Shown here one piece after another: positions 33,866-45,479 of a stretch of DNA of 64,000 nt. A program made the position numbers and the translations under genes. This stretch comes from Amphimedon queenslandica (taxonomy: Eukaryota > Porifera > Demospongiae > Haplosclerida > Niphatidae): contig NW_003546275.1 in the NCBI RefSeq assembly GCF_000090795.2, positions 381,864 to 445,863 of the forward strand, given 5' to 3'. A model generated the notes under the pieces. It had not been told where the DNA came from. It was given only the letters and a program-made list of their open reading frames with translations, and did no database searches. How positions within the stretch are numbered: the stretch's first letter is position 1; every line of letters begins with the position of its first letter.

Positions 33866-35740
33866 GTAAGTCTTCACTAAAACAAGTAATGGTCATGTAA
33901 TATGTTATACAACGAAAATCGTGGCAAATCGTGGTGTATTAGTTGGAAGGGAAGACAGAGGAGGGGAGAAAAGAAAAAGAGTGGTAGACTTAGTATTTAC
34001 AGGGAATTCATGTAGCTCAGCAGGTGTATATGATTAAACTTTGAACTTTATCTTTGGTGATCTCCCTCTTCATGATATTCACTTACCATTCAATTTCCTT
34101 TGGGGCTCTAGTATAGTATCATATCAGTAACATTGTCATGCTTATGTCACAATGTTTGAGGCTACTAGTAATAGCGCTGGGCTGTGTTTTTGCTTAAAAG
34201 TGAGGTGGGAAGGGGGCTTGAATTTCACATTGTCTGGAACCTTTATCACAATAGTTAAATCAATTACTTAATTTAGCACAGCTGTCAGTATCCATGTGCC
34301 TGTAAGCAAGGCTACAGTGTTACTTCAGGCACAGTATAATCATCTATCTTTGCTCACTGATAAGGCTTCAGTTTGTGTGGGAATGTTTTGATGGGGGGAT
34401 TTTGCATTAGTTTCTATTGGATGCTATAACAACAGCTATAGGTTTTATGAAAGAGAGAGAAAGTGATATATAAGTCACTGAATTCATTTTATGTTGATCG
34501 AGTCCTCCTACATGGCTGTGTAATGCTAGCACTGATCTGCTGAGTGTGTGTGGATATTATTTTTGTTATTGCTTATCTTATTGGGCACACACTTCAATGT
34601 ATAGCAAACAACACATTGTATTGAAAAAAGTTGCGTAAAGAGAACCGTCTGGTCAGAGGGATAGGATAGAAAGGGGAATAAGATCACACTGGTATGTGGT
34701 TGTTCATTCTCATCACTGTCTTGTATTACAATGAAGGAATCCAAAAACTCCACACTCTACATGTAAACACATACATACTATCCACATGTACTGTACATAC
34801 CTGTCTGCAGCTGTAACAAGCCCTTGGGTTAGTCTTTCTTAAATTTGAATTTACCTTATGGCGTAGGGGAGGAGTAGGAGGAAGGTGTTATCGTTGTTCT
34901 CTATTGTGAAGCTAGACTGGAATGTACCCTTGAGGTATTATTCACTGATGAAGTCATTTTATTGATATTTGTACCCTTCAGGGTATTTGGCATCATCTAT
35001 AAGATATGTTGTGGGTGCATGTCTGTGTCTATGTACACTGTATGATAATATCTGGTGATAGCATTTTTACACTTTTAACACAGGGCAAATGGCTGCCTAA
35101 AATTTTATGAGTTCACCATCTCTGGCCTTTCTTGAATGTATAAGTACATTTTAATAAAAAGGATGATAGTGATAACCTAGACTTAGTGATGGATAAAATA
35201 CATTTTAAGTCTGAATACAGTTATTAATACATATATGCATGAACACATACAGTGTGTGTGTGCAACATTTCACTTGAGAATAATTGGCTTGCATGAGTGA
35301 ATATAAAGAATACTGTTTGTAAACAGTATTAGATTTGTTGTACCTACCCCCATCCTTTAAAATTGTGATTTTAAAGTTTTGTGCCAAGAGTTTGTTTTCT
35401 TGATTTGCATACATACCAGGATGCTGTTGACAATACTTGTTTCTGCTTGTTTCGTTGATTTTGAGACAAATACTTTTAATATAATTTTTATACTAAAGTA
35501 CTCTTGAGATTATATGAAAGAGCCGGGTACCGGAGGACGTGATAATTAATATAAAGCTTCGTGATAATTACTTACTTCCTGCCATTACGTCATTATACGT
35601 AATGTGTCGTGTGTGATGTCATGGAATCGTCATGATCGTTCATGATAAAACTGCAGTAGAAAAGCCATTTTAGCCATAACGTTCAAGAGCTATAAAGTAA
35701 AAGAGATTCCTAGGCAGTGACTTAGAACTCCTTACTAATA

Positions 35741-37860
35741 ATGTGCTACAAGAACTTATTTCTAATGGAGCAGCAAACTTCTCCGATCCCGAACGGGACT
35801 AGGCCAGACCCTTGCTACAACGAGCTAGATTTATTCGACTATTCCAGTACTCTTCCATTATCTCACGGCCTAGAGCTTGGAGATGCTAATACTAGCCCCA
35901 TGAGCTTTGCTTCTGATTGTAGTCCTCCACCACACCCCGACTTCTTAGACACCAGCTATGGCGGAGTCCCTCGGTACCCGGCCGGACACTATCAGAAGCG
36001 CGTCGGATATACCTCAGAGCGTGATCCTTTTTTCTCCTCTCAGCAGCCAGGGATGAGAGGAGGAATGGGGCACCTCTCGAGTAGTAGGGCTGTGTACAAT
36101 GGGTTTGCTAACCCGCCCGAGTACGCGTACCAACAGCACCAGCAACACAATCGTATCCCAACACATTTACCTGGTTATCTTCAAATTTTGCAGGGTTTTC
36201 AAGACCAGTACTCACCAGAAGATCTGGATGTCAAGTTCGCTGTCCCTCCTTCCTCTCTGGGCTCCCTAACAGGCCCTGGAAGTAATGCTGGCAGCCCTCC
36301 TTCAACTACCATCCATCCACAGTCTGCCTGCAAGGTCTGTAATGATGTGGCCTCTGGAAATCATTTCGGAGTCCTCTCATGTGAGGCCTGCAAGAGTTTC
36401 TTCCGAAGGAGTGTGAGGGCTGGGGCCCGCTATGCCTGTCGAGGGACTAGGAACTGTTCGGTTGAGAAACACACGAGGAACAGATGCCAGTACTGTCGAC
36501 TTCAGAAATGCCTTCAGACTGGAATGAGAAAGGAAGGTAGGCATTTTTTGAAGTTCATTGTACTTGACCTTTTATTAATGCATGCATATTTGTGATACAT
36601 GTATCATCTATTGTCATTATTATCTCTTGTATTTTCTTTAGCTGTTCAAGAAGAGCGGGCTCCTCCAGTTACTAGGATCCAGCGAGCAGGTACCCCTACA
36701 CAGCTAGGCTACTCTGCTTCGCCAGCTTTCAGTCCAACTACTTTTCCCAATGGTCCTCCTCTCCCACCTGTTCCGCCCATGCCTTCATCATTCCGCTACG
36801 ATGGGCCAGTCAGTCCCATAATGCCCTCTAACTTCATGACTCAGAGTCGTCTATCCGGCTCACTACCTAACCTCAAGATGGGATGTGGTACTGGAGGATA
36901 TGGAGATTACGACTGTCCCCCTATGACTCCCCCTATACATATGCCTCCTGTTGAGCCTTATACAGGAGGGAGTCGCCCCTCTACTCCATCAAGCATCAAC
37001 ATGACGTCAGGAGTTCCATCATCTACAGTCCCGCCTTATTCAGACTCTGTGTCTTCAATGCCAGAGCCAACTCCAAGTGCAGTAAGCCCTTTTGTACTCG
37101 TAACAGCAGACATGCAGACTGAATCTCTGCCAGACAACGTCACTCCAAGTGATCAAGGCATCAAGCTGGAGGACATATTTGAGGGAGCACGCCAGTCTCT
37201 CCTACGTGTGATTGAATGGAGCAAGCGGATACCAGCTTTCACCACACTCTCTCTTGATGATCAAGTCAAGCTCCTTAAATCCTGCTGGTGTGAACATGTC
37301 CTCCTCAAGCAAGCCACTCGCATTGGTCCTCACTCTGATACTATCCTACTCAGCTCCGGTTTAACCTGTCGCAAAGACCAGATTGAGGATCCCGAGGTTC
37401 GTAGGATTGTTGAGAGGGTTTCTCACGAGATCTCGTACTGGTTTGATGTCCTTCATGTTGATAAAGTTGAGATGGCTTGTCTTAAGGGAATCATACTCTT
37501 TAATCCTGGTAAGAGAGAGAGAAAGAGACAGGGAGAATGTTTTTCAAAAGTTTATTATTTAACAGTTTATTTGAAAGCTTATTATTTTAATAATGTCTTT
37601 TTCTTCTTGCAGATGCTAAAGGCCTTAATCCAGGTACAAGAAAGAGGGTAGAGATATTTCAGGAGCAAATACTCCAGGCATTGGAGACCAGGTGCAAAAC
37701 CATGTACCCTGTGACTCCACTTCGTTTCTCTAAACTTCTCCTCCGTCTCCCACCTCTGAGGGCAGCAGCTCTTGAGTCCACACAGCACATGGAAGTCCAG
37801 AGGACTCTGGGGAATGCTAAACTGGACACAATCTTTGGGGAGCTCCTTGACTTTGATTAA
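35741..37860 (+). CDS. Nuclear receptor, canonical RXR/HNF4-like (sponge NR, copy 1)
   Basis: Three exons: 35741-36536, 36642-37508, 37613-37860; 636 residues (628 if the ATG at 35765 is used). The N-terminal A/B region is Pro/Ser/Tyr-rich. The DBD covers residues 197-262 with canonical C-x2-C-x13-C-x2-C and C-x5-C-x9-C-x2-C spacing, P-box CEACKS and a [13 protein letters not shown] end close to RXR/HNF4/TR2 types. A Pro-rich hinge follows. The ligand-binding domain (~438-636) shows the signature [18 protein letters not shown] then [19 protein letters not shown], and a helix 12 of AF-2 type, [10 protein letters not shown], at the very C-terminus. Published work on sponge receptors suggests fatty-acid-responsive activators; applying that here is inference. 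The introns in the DBD/hinge and LBD are both phase 1. Confidence 0.92.
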
Positions 37861-38646
37861 CTCTTCATCTTCTTTTTACAGTCAGCAAATCTTTCTCATT
37901 TTCCTACTGACTCTTGCTTCAACTCTTTCCCTCTCTCTCTTTCTTTCTCTCTCTCTCTCTCATAATATGCATTGGTACACATCAGTTCTGATTTGTTATT
38001 CTTTTATAGTTTTGTATTTGGCAGAACTGACTGCAATTAAAATATTATTTTCATCTTTTTAATATATTTTGGTCTCGTGTTGTTAATTCTTTTTCTTTTT
38101 GTCATTGCAATTGTGTGATGTGGATTATTTATTCATTCCAAAAATTACAAATTCTTTTTTTAACATTTTTGCTAAGGTCACCAGGAAGTGGTGACACATT
38201 CCATCCCATGAATGAATGGAGTTGTACTATTGTACTCTCACTGGTCAATGAATATTGCTCTGTTATGTAATTTATAGCCACTAAAAATAAATTGTACTGA
38301 TTGAGTATAGTATTAGAGAGATCCGGAAAAAGGCGGAATTAACAGATTGCCAACCGCCCATGAAGATAAGCTAGGCAGCCGTATTGTTGTTACATGATAT
38401 GAGTTAGGCCACACACAATAGATCTTAGTCTCAGTAGCCAGACCTAACCAGATAAACCAGTTTGATCTATATCTAAGCAAAAAAGGTCCAAGTCTATGAG
38501 TTTAATTTATTATCATTTATAATTTATAACTACAATAAGTATCTAGTCTAGTAGCAAATTGATCATAAGCCACCATCAGAGTGTTACATGAAGATTAAAG
38601 AAAGAGCCCATTGTTCCCAGCCAGCAAGGTGTTTTATAGCCTAAAG
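37861..38646. other. Intergenic, receptor 3' flank and MurL-like 5' flank
   Basis: Includes a CT-rich stretch (37930-37965) and AT-rich sequence. A possible acceptor (TTTTATAG) lies at 38633-38640, just before the MurL-like ATG. No gene supported. Confidence 0.45.
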
Positions 38647-40104
38647 ATGGATGTGGATCTAACAGCAAAAGAGCCAGCAATTGGTGATATCCTGAAGTTG
38701 GAATCTATTTCTCATTGTGGATCTCAGCTTCACATGTCATATTGTTTTTCTAGTGGGCTCAGTTTTACAACTACTCTCTGGTACCCATTTCAACTGGAAG
38801 AGCTGGATTCTAAGTATGGGATCTCATTTATGGAGGAGGTTTATTTTCACTGCGCATTGTTTGAGATGAATAAGCTCTGCACGCTAGCCCCTTCACTCAA
38901 GTACATTGACCTTGGGACATATTCTACATTTTTAACCAAAGGGTTAGAAGAATTGTGGAGAATTCTTAGTGCCAAAGCATTTGGTGAGTGGAGATTTTTG
39001 CATAATCTTCCAAATTGGAAGGGACCTAAATTCTGTATGACTGAGCAGAGTAGTACTACTAGCGAAAGCAAGAATCCTGCAATCAGCATTGAAGGAGGAC
39101 CTGTGCAATGTCTGGTATTTTGTGGAGGTGGAAAAGATAGTCTAGCATCAATGAAGCTACTTGAAGAGATAGGAGAGCCCTTTCACTCGCTAAGCTATGC
39201 ACTATCGATATATGGTTCGGCTCAGCTGCAGCACAGCCTCACTGACTCTCTTGTGAAGCACACCGCATCAAAGAAGCATCATCGGGTCACACTCATAGAT
39301 ACCTTCTCAAGTTCGCCCCTGCCCTCAGCAATCCCTAATGCTGAAGTAAAGTCTGTGATATGTGCCGAAACTCCCAGCACTATCTTTGAGGGACTGCCTT
39401 TTGCACTTATGTATGGCTATACACAGTTTTGTTTGGCACATGAGCGAAGTGCTAACAAAGGTAATTTGGTCTGGGACGTTAACAGTGAAGAGATTAACCA
39501 CCAGTGGGTGAAATCCTATAACGGGGAAATCCTCATTACCTCGTACATTAAAGAGAATCTGATTTCTAATTTGGCATATTTTAGCTCTTTAATGCCAATA
39601 CATGATCCTCTTATATTTTATTCTATTGCTCCATACACTGCAGCAATTCCCTTTACTCATTCATGCAACCAGCGCAAGCCCTGGTGTCTTCGCTGTCCAA
39701 AATGCTGCTACGTCTGGTTAGGCTATTCTGCTTACTTTTCTGAAGCTACTGTTCATGCTACATTTGGCAATGAGAACCTTCTTGATGTCGAAGAGAATCA
39801 ACTCTTCTTTACTCAGATGCTTGGATTGGGAGAGCAGATTCCATTCGAATGCATTGGGCAGGTAGATGAGATCCGCATGGCTTTTCAGTTTTGTCACTTA
39901 AAAGGCATAAAAGGTAAAGCAATGGCAGTTTTTGAAGCTAAAGTGGCAGCTCAATTTGATGCACAAAAATTAGATATAGCTTCTAAGTTTGGCAAGGTCT
40001 ACACTCATGATATTTGCATTCCAGAGTCACTGGCTGAGAGGCTGTTGCTGAAGCTTGGAGAGATTTCTGAAAGATTTCAAGACAAAATGCTGAAGCTGCT
40101 TTAA
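38647..40104 (+). CDS. MurL-like protein (bacterial UDP-MurNAc-L-Ala-L-Glu epimerase family), intronless
   Basis: One uninterrupted 485-residue frame. Motifs shared with bacterial MurL: a PP-loop-like CGGGKDSLAS (residues 159-168), HERSANKGN (265-273), EINHQW (282-287), a four-cysteine cluster C340-x6-C347-x2-C350-x2-C353 (CLRCPKC), FGNENLLD, and PFECIG (399-404). In Xanthomonas, MurL epimerises the terminal L-Glu of UDP-MurNAc-L-Ala-L-Glu to D-Glu using ATP; the PP-loop is consistent with adenylation chemistry. A sponge makes no peptidoglycan, so the substrate here is unknown. The lack of introns, amid genes split every ~100 codons, and the bacterial family point to horizontal transfer. Base composition resembles the neighbours, so any transfer is not very recent. 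The start is the first ATG; the longer frame to 38611 has no ATG. Confidence 0.85.
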   Translation: MDVDLTAKEPAIGDILKLESISHCGSQLHMSYCFSSGLSFTTTLWYPFQLEELDSKYGISFMEEVYFHCALFEMNKLCTLAPSLKYIDLGTYSTFLTKGLEELWRILSAKAFGEWRFLHNLPNWKGPKFCMTEQSSTTSESKNPAISIEGGPVQCLVFCGGGKDSLASMKLLEEIGEPFHSLSYALSIYGSAQLQHSLTDSLVKHTASKKHHRVTLIDTFSSSPLPSAIPNAEVKSVICAETPSTIFEGLPFALMYGYTQFCLAHERSANKGNLVWDVNSEEINHQWVKSYNGEILITSYIKENLISNLAYFSSLMPIHDPLIFYSIAPYTAAIPFTHSCNQRKPWCLRCPKCCYVWLGYSAYFSEATVHATFGNENLLDVEENQLFFTQMLGLGEQIPFECIGQVDEIRMAFQFCHLKGIKGKAMAVFEAKVAAQFDAQKLDIASKFGKVYTHDICIPESLAERLLLKLGEISERFQDKMLKLL

Positions 40105-40333
40105 CTGCTATAATTTTTTTTCTTTGCAAAATTTTTAGTTTTACAAAGCTGCTAGATACACGTGACCTGAGAATTTTAATTGGTCAAAATAATTATACAT
40201 AAATTAAAAATTAAAATATTATTTTTTAATATTCCAGCTGTGACTGTCGAGCTGGTGAGACTGGTGACTGTTCACTGCTGTTAGTATAGTAGCTAGCTAC
40301 TGTAGCTTGAGACTGAGAAAATTGAATAAAAGA

Positions 40334-43080
40334 ATGGCAGATATAGTTACAGCTGGAGAACAACTGACTGTCATAGAATCAGTTCCTCTATTAGATCCAA
40401 TAGCTTCTAATGTTGATCTTCAACCATCAGCCCCCAATCTCAACCAGGTAAGACTGTTGTAAAATACACTTAAACTGTTAGAAGCAATAAAATTAACATG
40501 ATTTTATGAATATAAATGATAGGCTGATCTTAGTAAAATTTGTTAAATTTTAATGTTCCTATACATACGTATATAAATCTTTTGAGCTCAATTCAGCGAA
40601 ATCTCACACTTAAAACATGTGCACAATAATAATGTTGTACACTATGTTTGTTGATTGTGTATTTGATTCATTGATATGTATACATATTCAATATGATGAA
40701 TTGTACTAGTACAATGTGTCATAATGCACTCTTTCATTTCATTGAGCACAGAGTGTTGAAATTGTAGAAACACCTTATGGTAACGTAACAGTCACACTAC
40801 AAGTAAGCAACGCAGTATATAGTACAATGGCATCTAATATTTTACTGTATGTTGAATGTATAGGGTGATTCCAAGAAACCTGCCATTGTTACTTATCATG
40901 ATGTTGGAATGAATCGTGAGTCGCTTGTTTCTTCTTTATTTTTATTAATTTTTTGAGTACATAGACAGCTCTTGTTTTAATACGTTCATGAGTGATGAAA
41001 GTATGACAGAACTATTACCACTCTTCTACTGGATACACATTGATGCACCAGGACAAGTTAGTGTAATACATAATTTTAATGCACTGACATGAGGTGATAA
41101 AAACCAGGCCAAAACCCCTGTACTATATAATACAGGGTGATTGGCCAAATTTCGTCAAAAATGACTAGGAGAGAATTCTCCACTTTTATAATTTTTCTGA
41201 TACATATACATGTTTTTATGCTATTTAGAAATTTTTAGCTGATTCCGATCAAATTTGAATTTTTTATGAATTTTTAAAGTTGCTCCAAAATCGGGCTAAA
41301 GTCCCTGTACTATAGTACAGGGATTTTGGTCAAATTTTGTCAAAAATGAAAAGTAGAGAATTCTTCATTTTAATAATTTTTTCTGATGCATATACATGTT
41401 TTTATGTTGTGTAGAAAGTTTTAGCTGATTCTGATCAAATTAAATTTTTTTATGAATTTTTAAAGTTGCTCCAAAATCGGGCTAAAGTCCCTGTACTATA
41501 GTACAGGGATTTTGGTCAAATTTTGTCAAAAATGAAAAGTAGAGAATTCTTCATTTTAATAATTTTTTCTGATGCATATACATGTTTTTATGTTGTGTAG
41601 AAAGTTTTAGCTGATTCTGATCAAATTTAAATTTTTTATGAATTTTTAAAGTTGCTCCAAAATTGGGCCAGAGTCCCTGTGCTATAGTACAGGGATTTTG
41701 GCCAAATTTTGCCAAAAAATAAAAAAGAGAGAATTTTCTAGTTTTATAATTTTTTCTGATACATATACATGTACTTACATGTACATGTATGACGTGTAGC
41801 AAGTTTGAACTGATTTCAATCAAGTTTAATTTTTTCATGAATTTTTCAAGTTATAAAATTGAGCCAAATTAAGTCCCCTACTGATATCCCCTTGCTCACA
41901 TCATAGCTTTATTTAGATAGAGCGTGATTCATAATCCTAGACATCAAACGTATCTTTATTAATAATTAATTATCATTGTAGGAAGACGGAGCAGTGACGT
42001 TTCCTGATGAGTGAGTAATTACTTGTAACAACAGACATACAAGTACACTCATGAAGCCAATACCCCTACACATTGTCTAGTTGTCTGACCCAAACTTGTG
42101 TATTGTCTGACAGACTGTGTGTGTCTTCAATGGAGCCGGTTTTATCAGTTGTAAAGAGGGAGGGGAGATCAGTTGAGGATGTGTTTAGGTTATGTTTGTT
42201 TGTAAACTTTTTAGTTACGTTTACCCCACTGTGAATGAGCTGGCAGAACAAGTCGCCATAATTGTTGAATATTTGCAGTAAGAATGATCACACAGACAAT
42301 GGTTGTAATAATAAAGATCTCTTTATAGTTTAAGTCATTTCATTGGGTTCGGTGTAGGAGCTGGAGCTAACATATTAACAAGATATGCCGTAAGATTAAA
42401 AATATGATATTGACACTGATATTTTTGATACTGATACTGATATTAATTACAGATACTGAGTCCTGATAGAGTACGGGGTCTAGTTCTTGTTGATTTCTCA
42501 ACTGATTCCCTACACTGGGACAATCTTTCTTACTATACCAACAAAGTAATATAGATCCCTGATTCTTTATGAATGTCTTCAATGTCTTGCACTCTTTTTA
42601 TCCTGTTCTATATGTACGTACACTTGTAGCTTGCAGTTTGGTTATTAAAGACAAACAAGCTTCCAGAAAAAGTTGAAAATTATCTCAGGAGTCATTCATT
42701 CACCGTACGCTGTTGTCGTATTTCCAGCATATCAATAACTTTGCCTATTAACGATTACATTTTATATTGCTAGACTAACTCCAAGTCTGATCAAAGTGAT
42801 GTTTCTGCTACTTATCATCACTACTATCAGAAGCAAAACACTGATAATGTCCGCCTTCTCTTAGACTCTTACTCAAGGCAAGAGAAAAAAAACAACAGTA
42901 ACAATATCTAAGTATTGTTCTTATTTTGTAGGCGATCAGCAATTTACACTGATATGGTGGAAGAAACGGTTGCACAGTAAGTGATAAAAGAAGATGATTC
43001 TTTGTTGAATTGTGTCACAATTTACAGGAGCCCTTGTCAGTGGCTTTTCATAATGAGTCAGCCACAAGCGGAAAATAATG

Positions 43081-43121
<41 letters not shown>

Positions 43122-43463
43122 GTACATATTGTATTAGCTAGGGATGGGGTGAATGTATCAATTTAATTGTATTGTAAATTATGTTCTTTATATTATAGTC
43201 TGAATTCAAAGGATTGCTGGATCCAACTAAGTGCACTGTTCTTGAAGTAATAATAATTCACTGATAATAAATTTATGATTTCTTTTCCTTAGCTGTATGA
43301 GACTAATCAGCTAGTACTGGAGGAACAGCCTCAGAAAGTGGCTACCAGTTTCCGTTTGTTTCTCCAGGGACTAGGCCATGCCGTTACACTTGGAGTGAGG
43401 CAGAGACTCTCTTCAGGATCAACTGATCTTAAAGGCGTGACTGTCACCACTCAGCAAGAATAA
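40334..43463 (+). CDS. NDRG: N-myc downstream-regulated (NDRG) family protein
   Basis: Fourteen exons in phase: 40334-40447, 40752-40802, 40864-40915, 40965-41056, 41982-42010, 42215-42277, 42329-42389, 42453-42545, 42630-42704, 42774-42877, 42932-42976, 43028-43082, 43199-43246, 43293-43463; 350 residues. It is an alpha/beta-hydrolase-fold protein without the usual catalytic nucleophile: the elbow reads GFGVGAGANIL, as in animal NDRGs. Other family blocks are VETPYGNVTVTLQG, ITYHDVGMNH-like (VTYHDVGMNH) and ELAEQ. NDRGs act in differentiation, stress and vesicle traffic, without known enzyme activity. Intron 10 appears to be GC-AG (TCAAG|GCAAGA). Intron 4 carries a four-unit 186-bp repeat array. 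The first exon starts 230 bp after the MurL-like stop codon. Confidence 0.92.
41100..41875. repeat. 186-bp tandem repeat, four units, in NDRG intron 4
   Basis: Palindromes CCCTGTACTATAGTACAGGG at 41303-41322 and 41489-41508, one with a single mismatch at 41675-41694, and a longer decayed version at about 41116-41137; successive spacing is 186-187 bp. Each unit also has GCTGATTCYGATCAAATT, a GAATTTTTAAAGTTGCTCCA block and a CATATACATGTTTTTATG block. No ORF of interest. Confidence 0.9.
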
Positions 43464-43788
43464 CTGAGCCAGAGGCATATATCATTATCTTATAACACTG
43501 ATTTCAATAACATATACCGGTATATTGTTTATTACTCCTGCTGTGAAGTATTATTGTATATTGTTATAACTCATTACTCTATTTGTATAGTCACTAATTG
43601 CAACTGATTCTGCTCCTATTTTTCCTATGTCTTTCATAAGAAGCACTGTCTACATGTAGCTCTTTAGTTATAACTTTTAAAATAACTAACACAATAATAA
43701 TTATAATCATAATAATGACATTTCACTGCATATAGAAGAGAGAAAGAGACAGAAAGGTATAATAAAAGCGACAGCTATAGTCACTGGA

Positions 43789-45382
43789 TTATCTCCATCC
43801 TTCATGATAAGAGAGTGGATCTTCTCCTCCTCCATCCCCCTCTTCAATTGTCTCAGGGTTCCTCAATCCTCCACTCAGTGTTAATGAAGGACCCGGTAAA
43901 GTCTCAAGGGCTACACTCATTGGTACGACACTTAGAGTCTCATTGGCATGTCTAACCAATAGACCCATCGTATCAAGCTTTAAAAGTGCATCCTCAATAT
44001 CAAAACTGACACCTGTTATCTTGAACTTGCTTTTAAGCCAGTCCTCTATCCTTTCCTTAAGTGACTCCTCTGTATCATAGGCAGGGTCCCTTGAAGTGTA
44101 TGCCAGTCCTGGTACCCCTCTCCTATTGGGAGGACTCAAGAGGAAGACATAAGCTAATAGAGACTCTTTAGATTCCTCATCCTGAGCCCTGTCAGTCAAT
44201 AGCGTGAGGACGCCGCGATTATTAGACACCGATTTGAAATAGAGCGTCCTAGAGAGGTTAACAAGATAAGCGTTTCTTTTATTCTTGTATCCCAGCCACC
44301 CTCTTGCTCCTATCAGTCCAGCCAGACCCAGTCCAATCCAAGCAAAGTCCATGTTATAATCACCGGCAAGAGCAATGCCTTTAGCAGCTGCTACAATACT
44401 GCCAAGGAAGACGCTGGAGGTCAAGAAACCTTTGTCAAACATTGACATTCGTATTTTCCCGTCAGGCAGCAAATACTCTAAGTGAGGACATGGCACGTCT
44501 TTGAAAACCTTCAGGTGTAGTTTGCTCTCCTTCTTTGAGCGAACGGCTATAAAGACTCTTGTGAATACCTCATTCATTGGTCCTCTTCTCTCGTCTCTCC
44601 CGCGACTAAGAACCTTTGAAAAACCAAACTTCAGTTTCTCAAAAAAAGGTACAGGTATCTTCTTGAATCCCCGTGTCCATATCTTGAGTACAGAGTACTG
44701 GGAAGGGTCTACGGCGACTCTCACACCTTCACTAGTGTTGTGCTCCTGCAGCAAAAGAAGAACCTTCTCTTTTGGTATCTTGAGGTAGTTTGCTTTGTAG
44801 AGGAGGTGCTCTAGTTTGTGTAGGAGCCAGTACTCACTGTCCAGACGATCTTTAGCCGACACTTTGGTAGTAATGGTGTCTTTATCTGGATCTAGACCAT
44901 CATAAAGAAGCTGAAAAAAAGAGAGAAAAATTTGGTATAAATAAAATTGTATATGCATTTGTAATAATAATAATAATTCTACTGTTTTTTCATACTTTAA
45001 GTTCATCCAGTTGAGTGTAGAACTGTTGGAGTATGCAGGTATCCAGTGAAGCTGATAAATCTCTAATCCTTTCCCTCTCCTCTGGACTGAGTAGCTTCCT
45101 ATCCTCCAGGAGAGTATTGACTAGCATTAATCTCGTGACTGGTATAAACTTGTTTGGCTGGTGTTCACCTATCAAATATGATTCTTCTGTTATTTTTCTT
45201 TGAACCCTCTCCTCTCCATTTTTATGAGACGTATCTGCTGGGACTAGTGCTTCAGAAGTAGAAAAACACCTCCCACATTTATCGATTCGTCTTCCTCTTT
45301 GCAGAAGAGACAAGAAAGGACCAGAAGAAGAAGAGTGTAGAGATTGTCTTCTAAGTACTGCTGTCGTCATGTGGACCGCCAT
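43789..45382 (-). CDS. TMEM143: TMEM143-like mitochondrial membrane protein (DUF3754)
   Basis: Two exons: 44996-45382 and 43789-44910; 502 residues (human TMEM143 about 459). The N-terminus is Arg/Ser-rich and acid-poor, as in a mitochondrial presequence. It is followed by a FIPVTRLMLVNTLL block, then the DUF3754 core: DYNLRB-unrelated charged helices, FKDVPCPHLEYLLPDGKIRMSMFD-type sequence, and two hydrophobic segments (about residues 330-350 and 355-375) with YKNKRNAYLVNLSRTLYFKSV after them. The biochemical role of TMEM143 is unknown. The C-terminal tail ends acidic. Start ATG sits in CAAAATGGCGGTCC; the gene is divergent from the roadblock gene, 97 bp between starts. Confidence 0.82.
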
Positions 45383-45479
45383 TTTGAGAGTTAAAATTCA
45401 ATGATTTTTAACCCCTTAAGAACTCTATTTTAGTGAAGGTTGTCATAGTAACGGTTGCACACAGGGCAGAAGGAAAATA
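45383..45479. promoter_or_regulatory. 97-bp bidirectional promoter
   Basis: Only spacer between TMEM143 (-) and the roadblock light chain (+). The minus-strand start is within AAAATGGCGG. Confidence 0.45.

Larger units (their letters stand above)
31660..35725. other. 4-kb intergenic region between divergent nuclear receptors
   Basis: No complete gene seen. Contents: a CCAAT-type motif near 32308 upstream of the minus-strand receptor, a (CT)n run at about 33713-33782 followed by a candidate exon (listed separately), and near 35665 GCCATTTT, the AAAATGGC motif in reverse orientation upstream of the plus-strand receptor. The minus-strand ORF at 32035-32337 has no homology I recognise. Confidence 0.5.

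Noticed and set aside
38611-38646. Upstream extension of the MurL-like frame
   Set aside because: The longer frame begins at TTG, not ATG, and adds residues with no family match; a possible 5' UTR acceptor lies within it.
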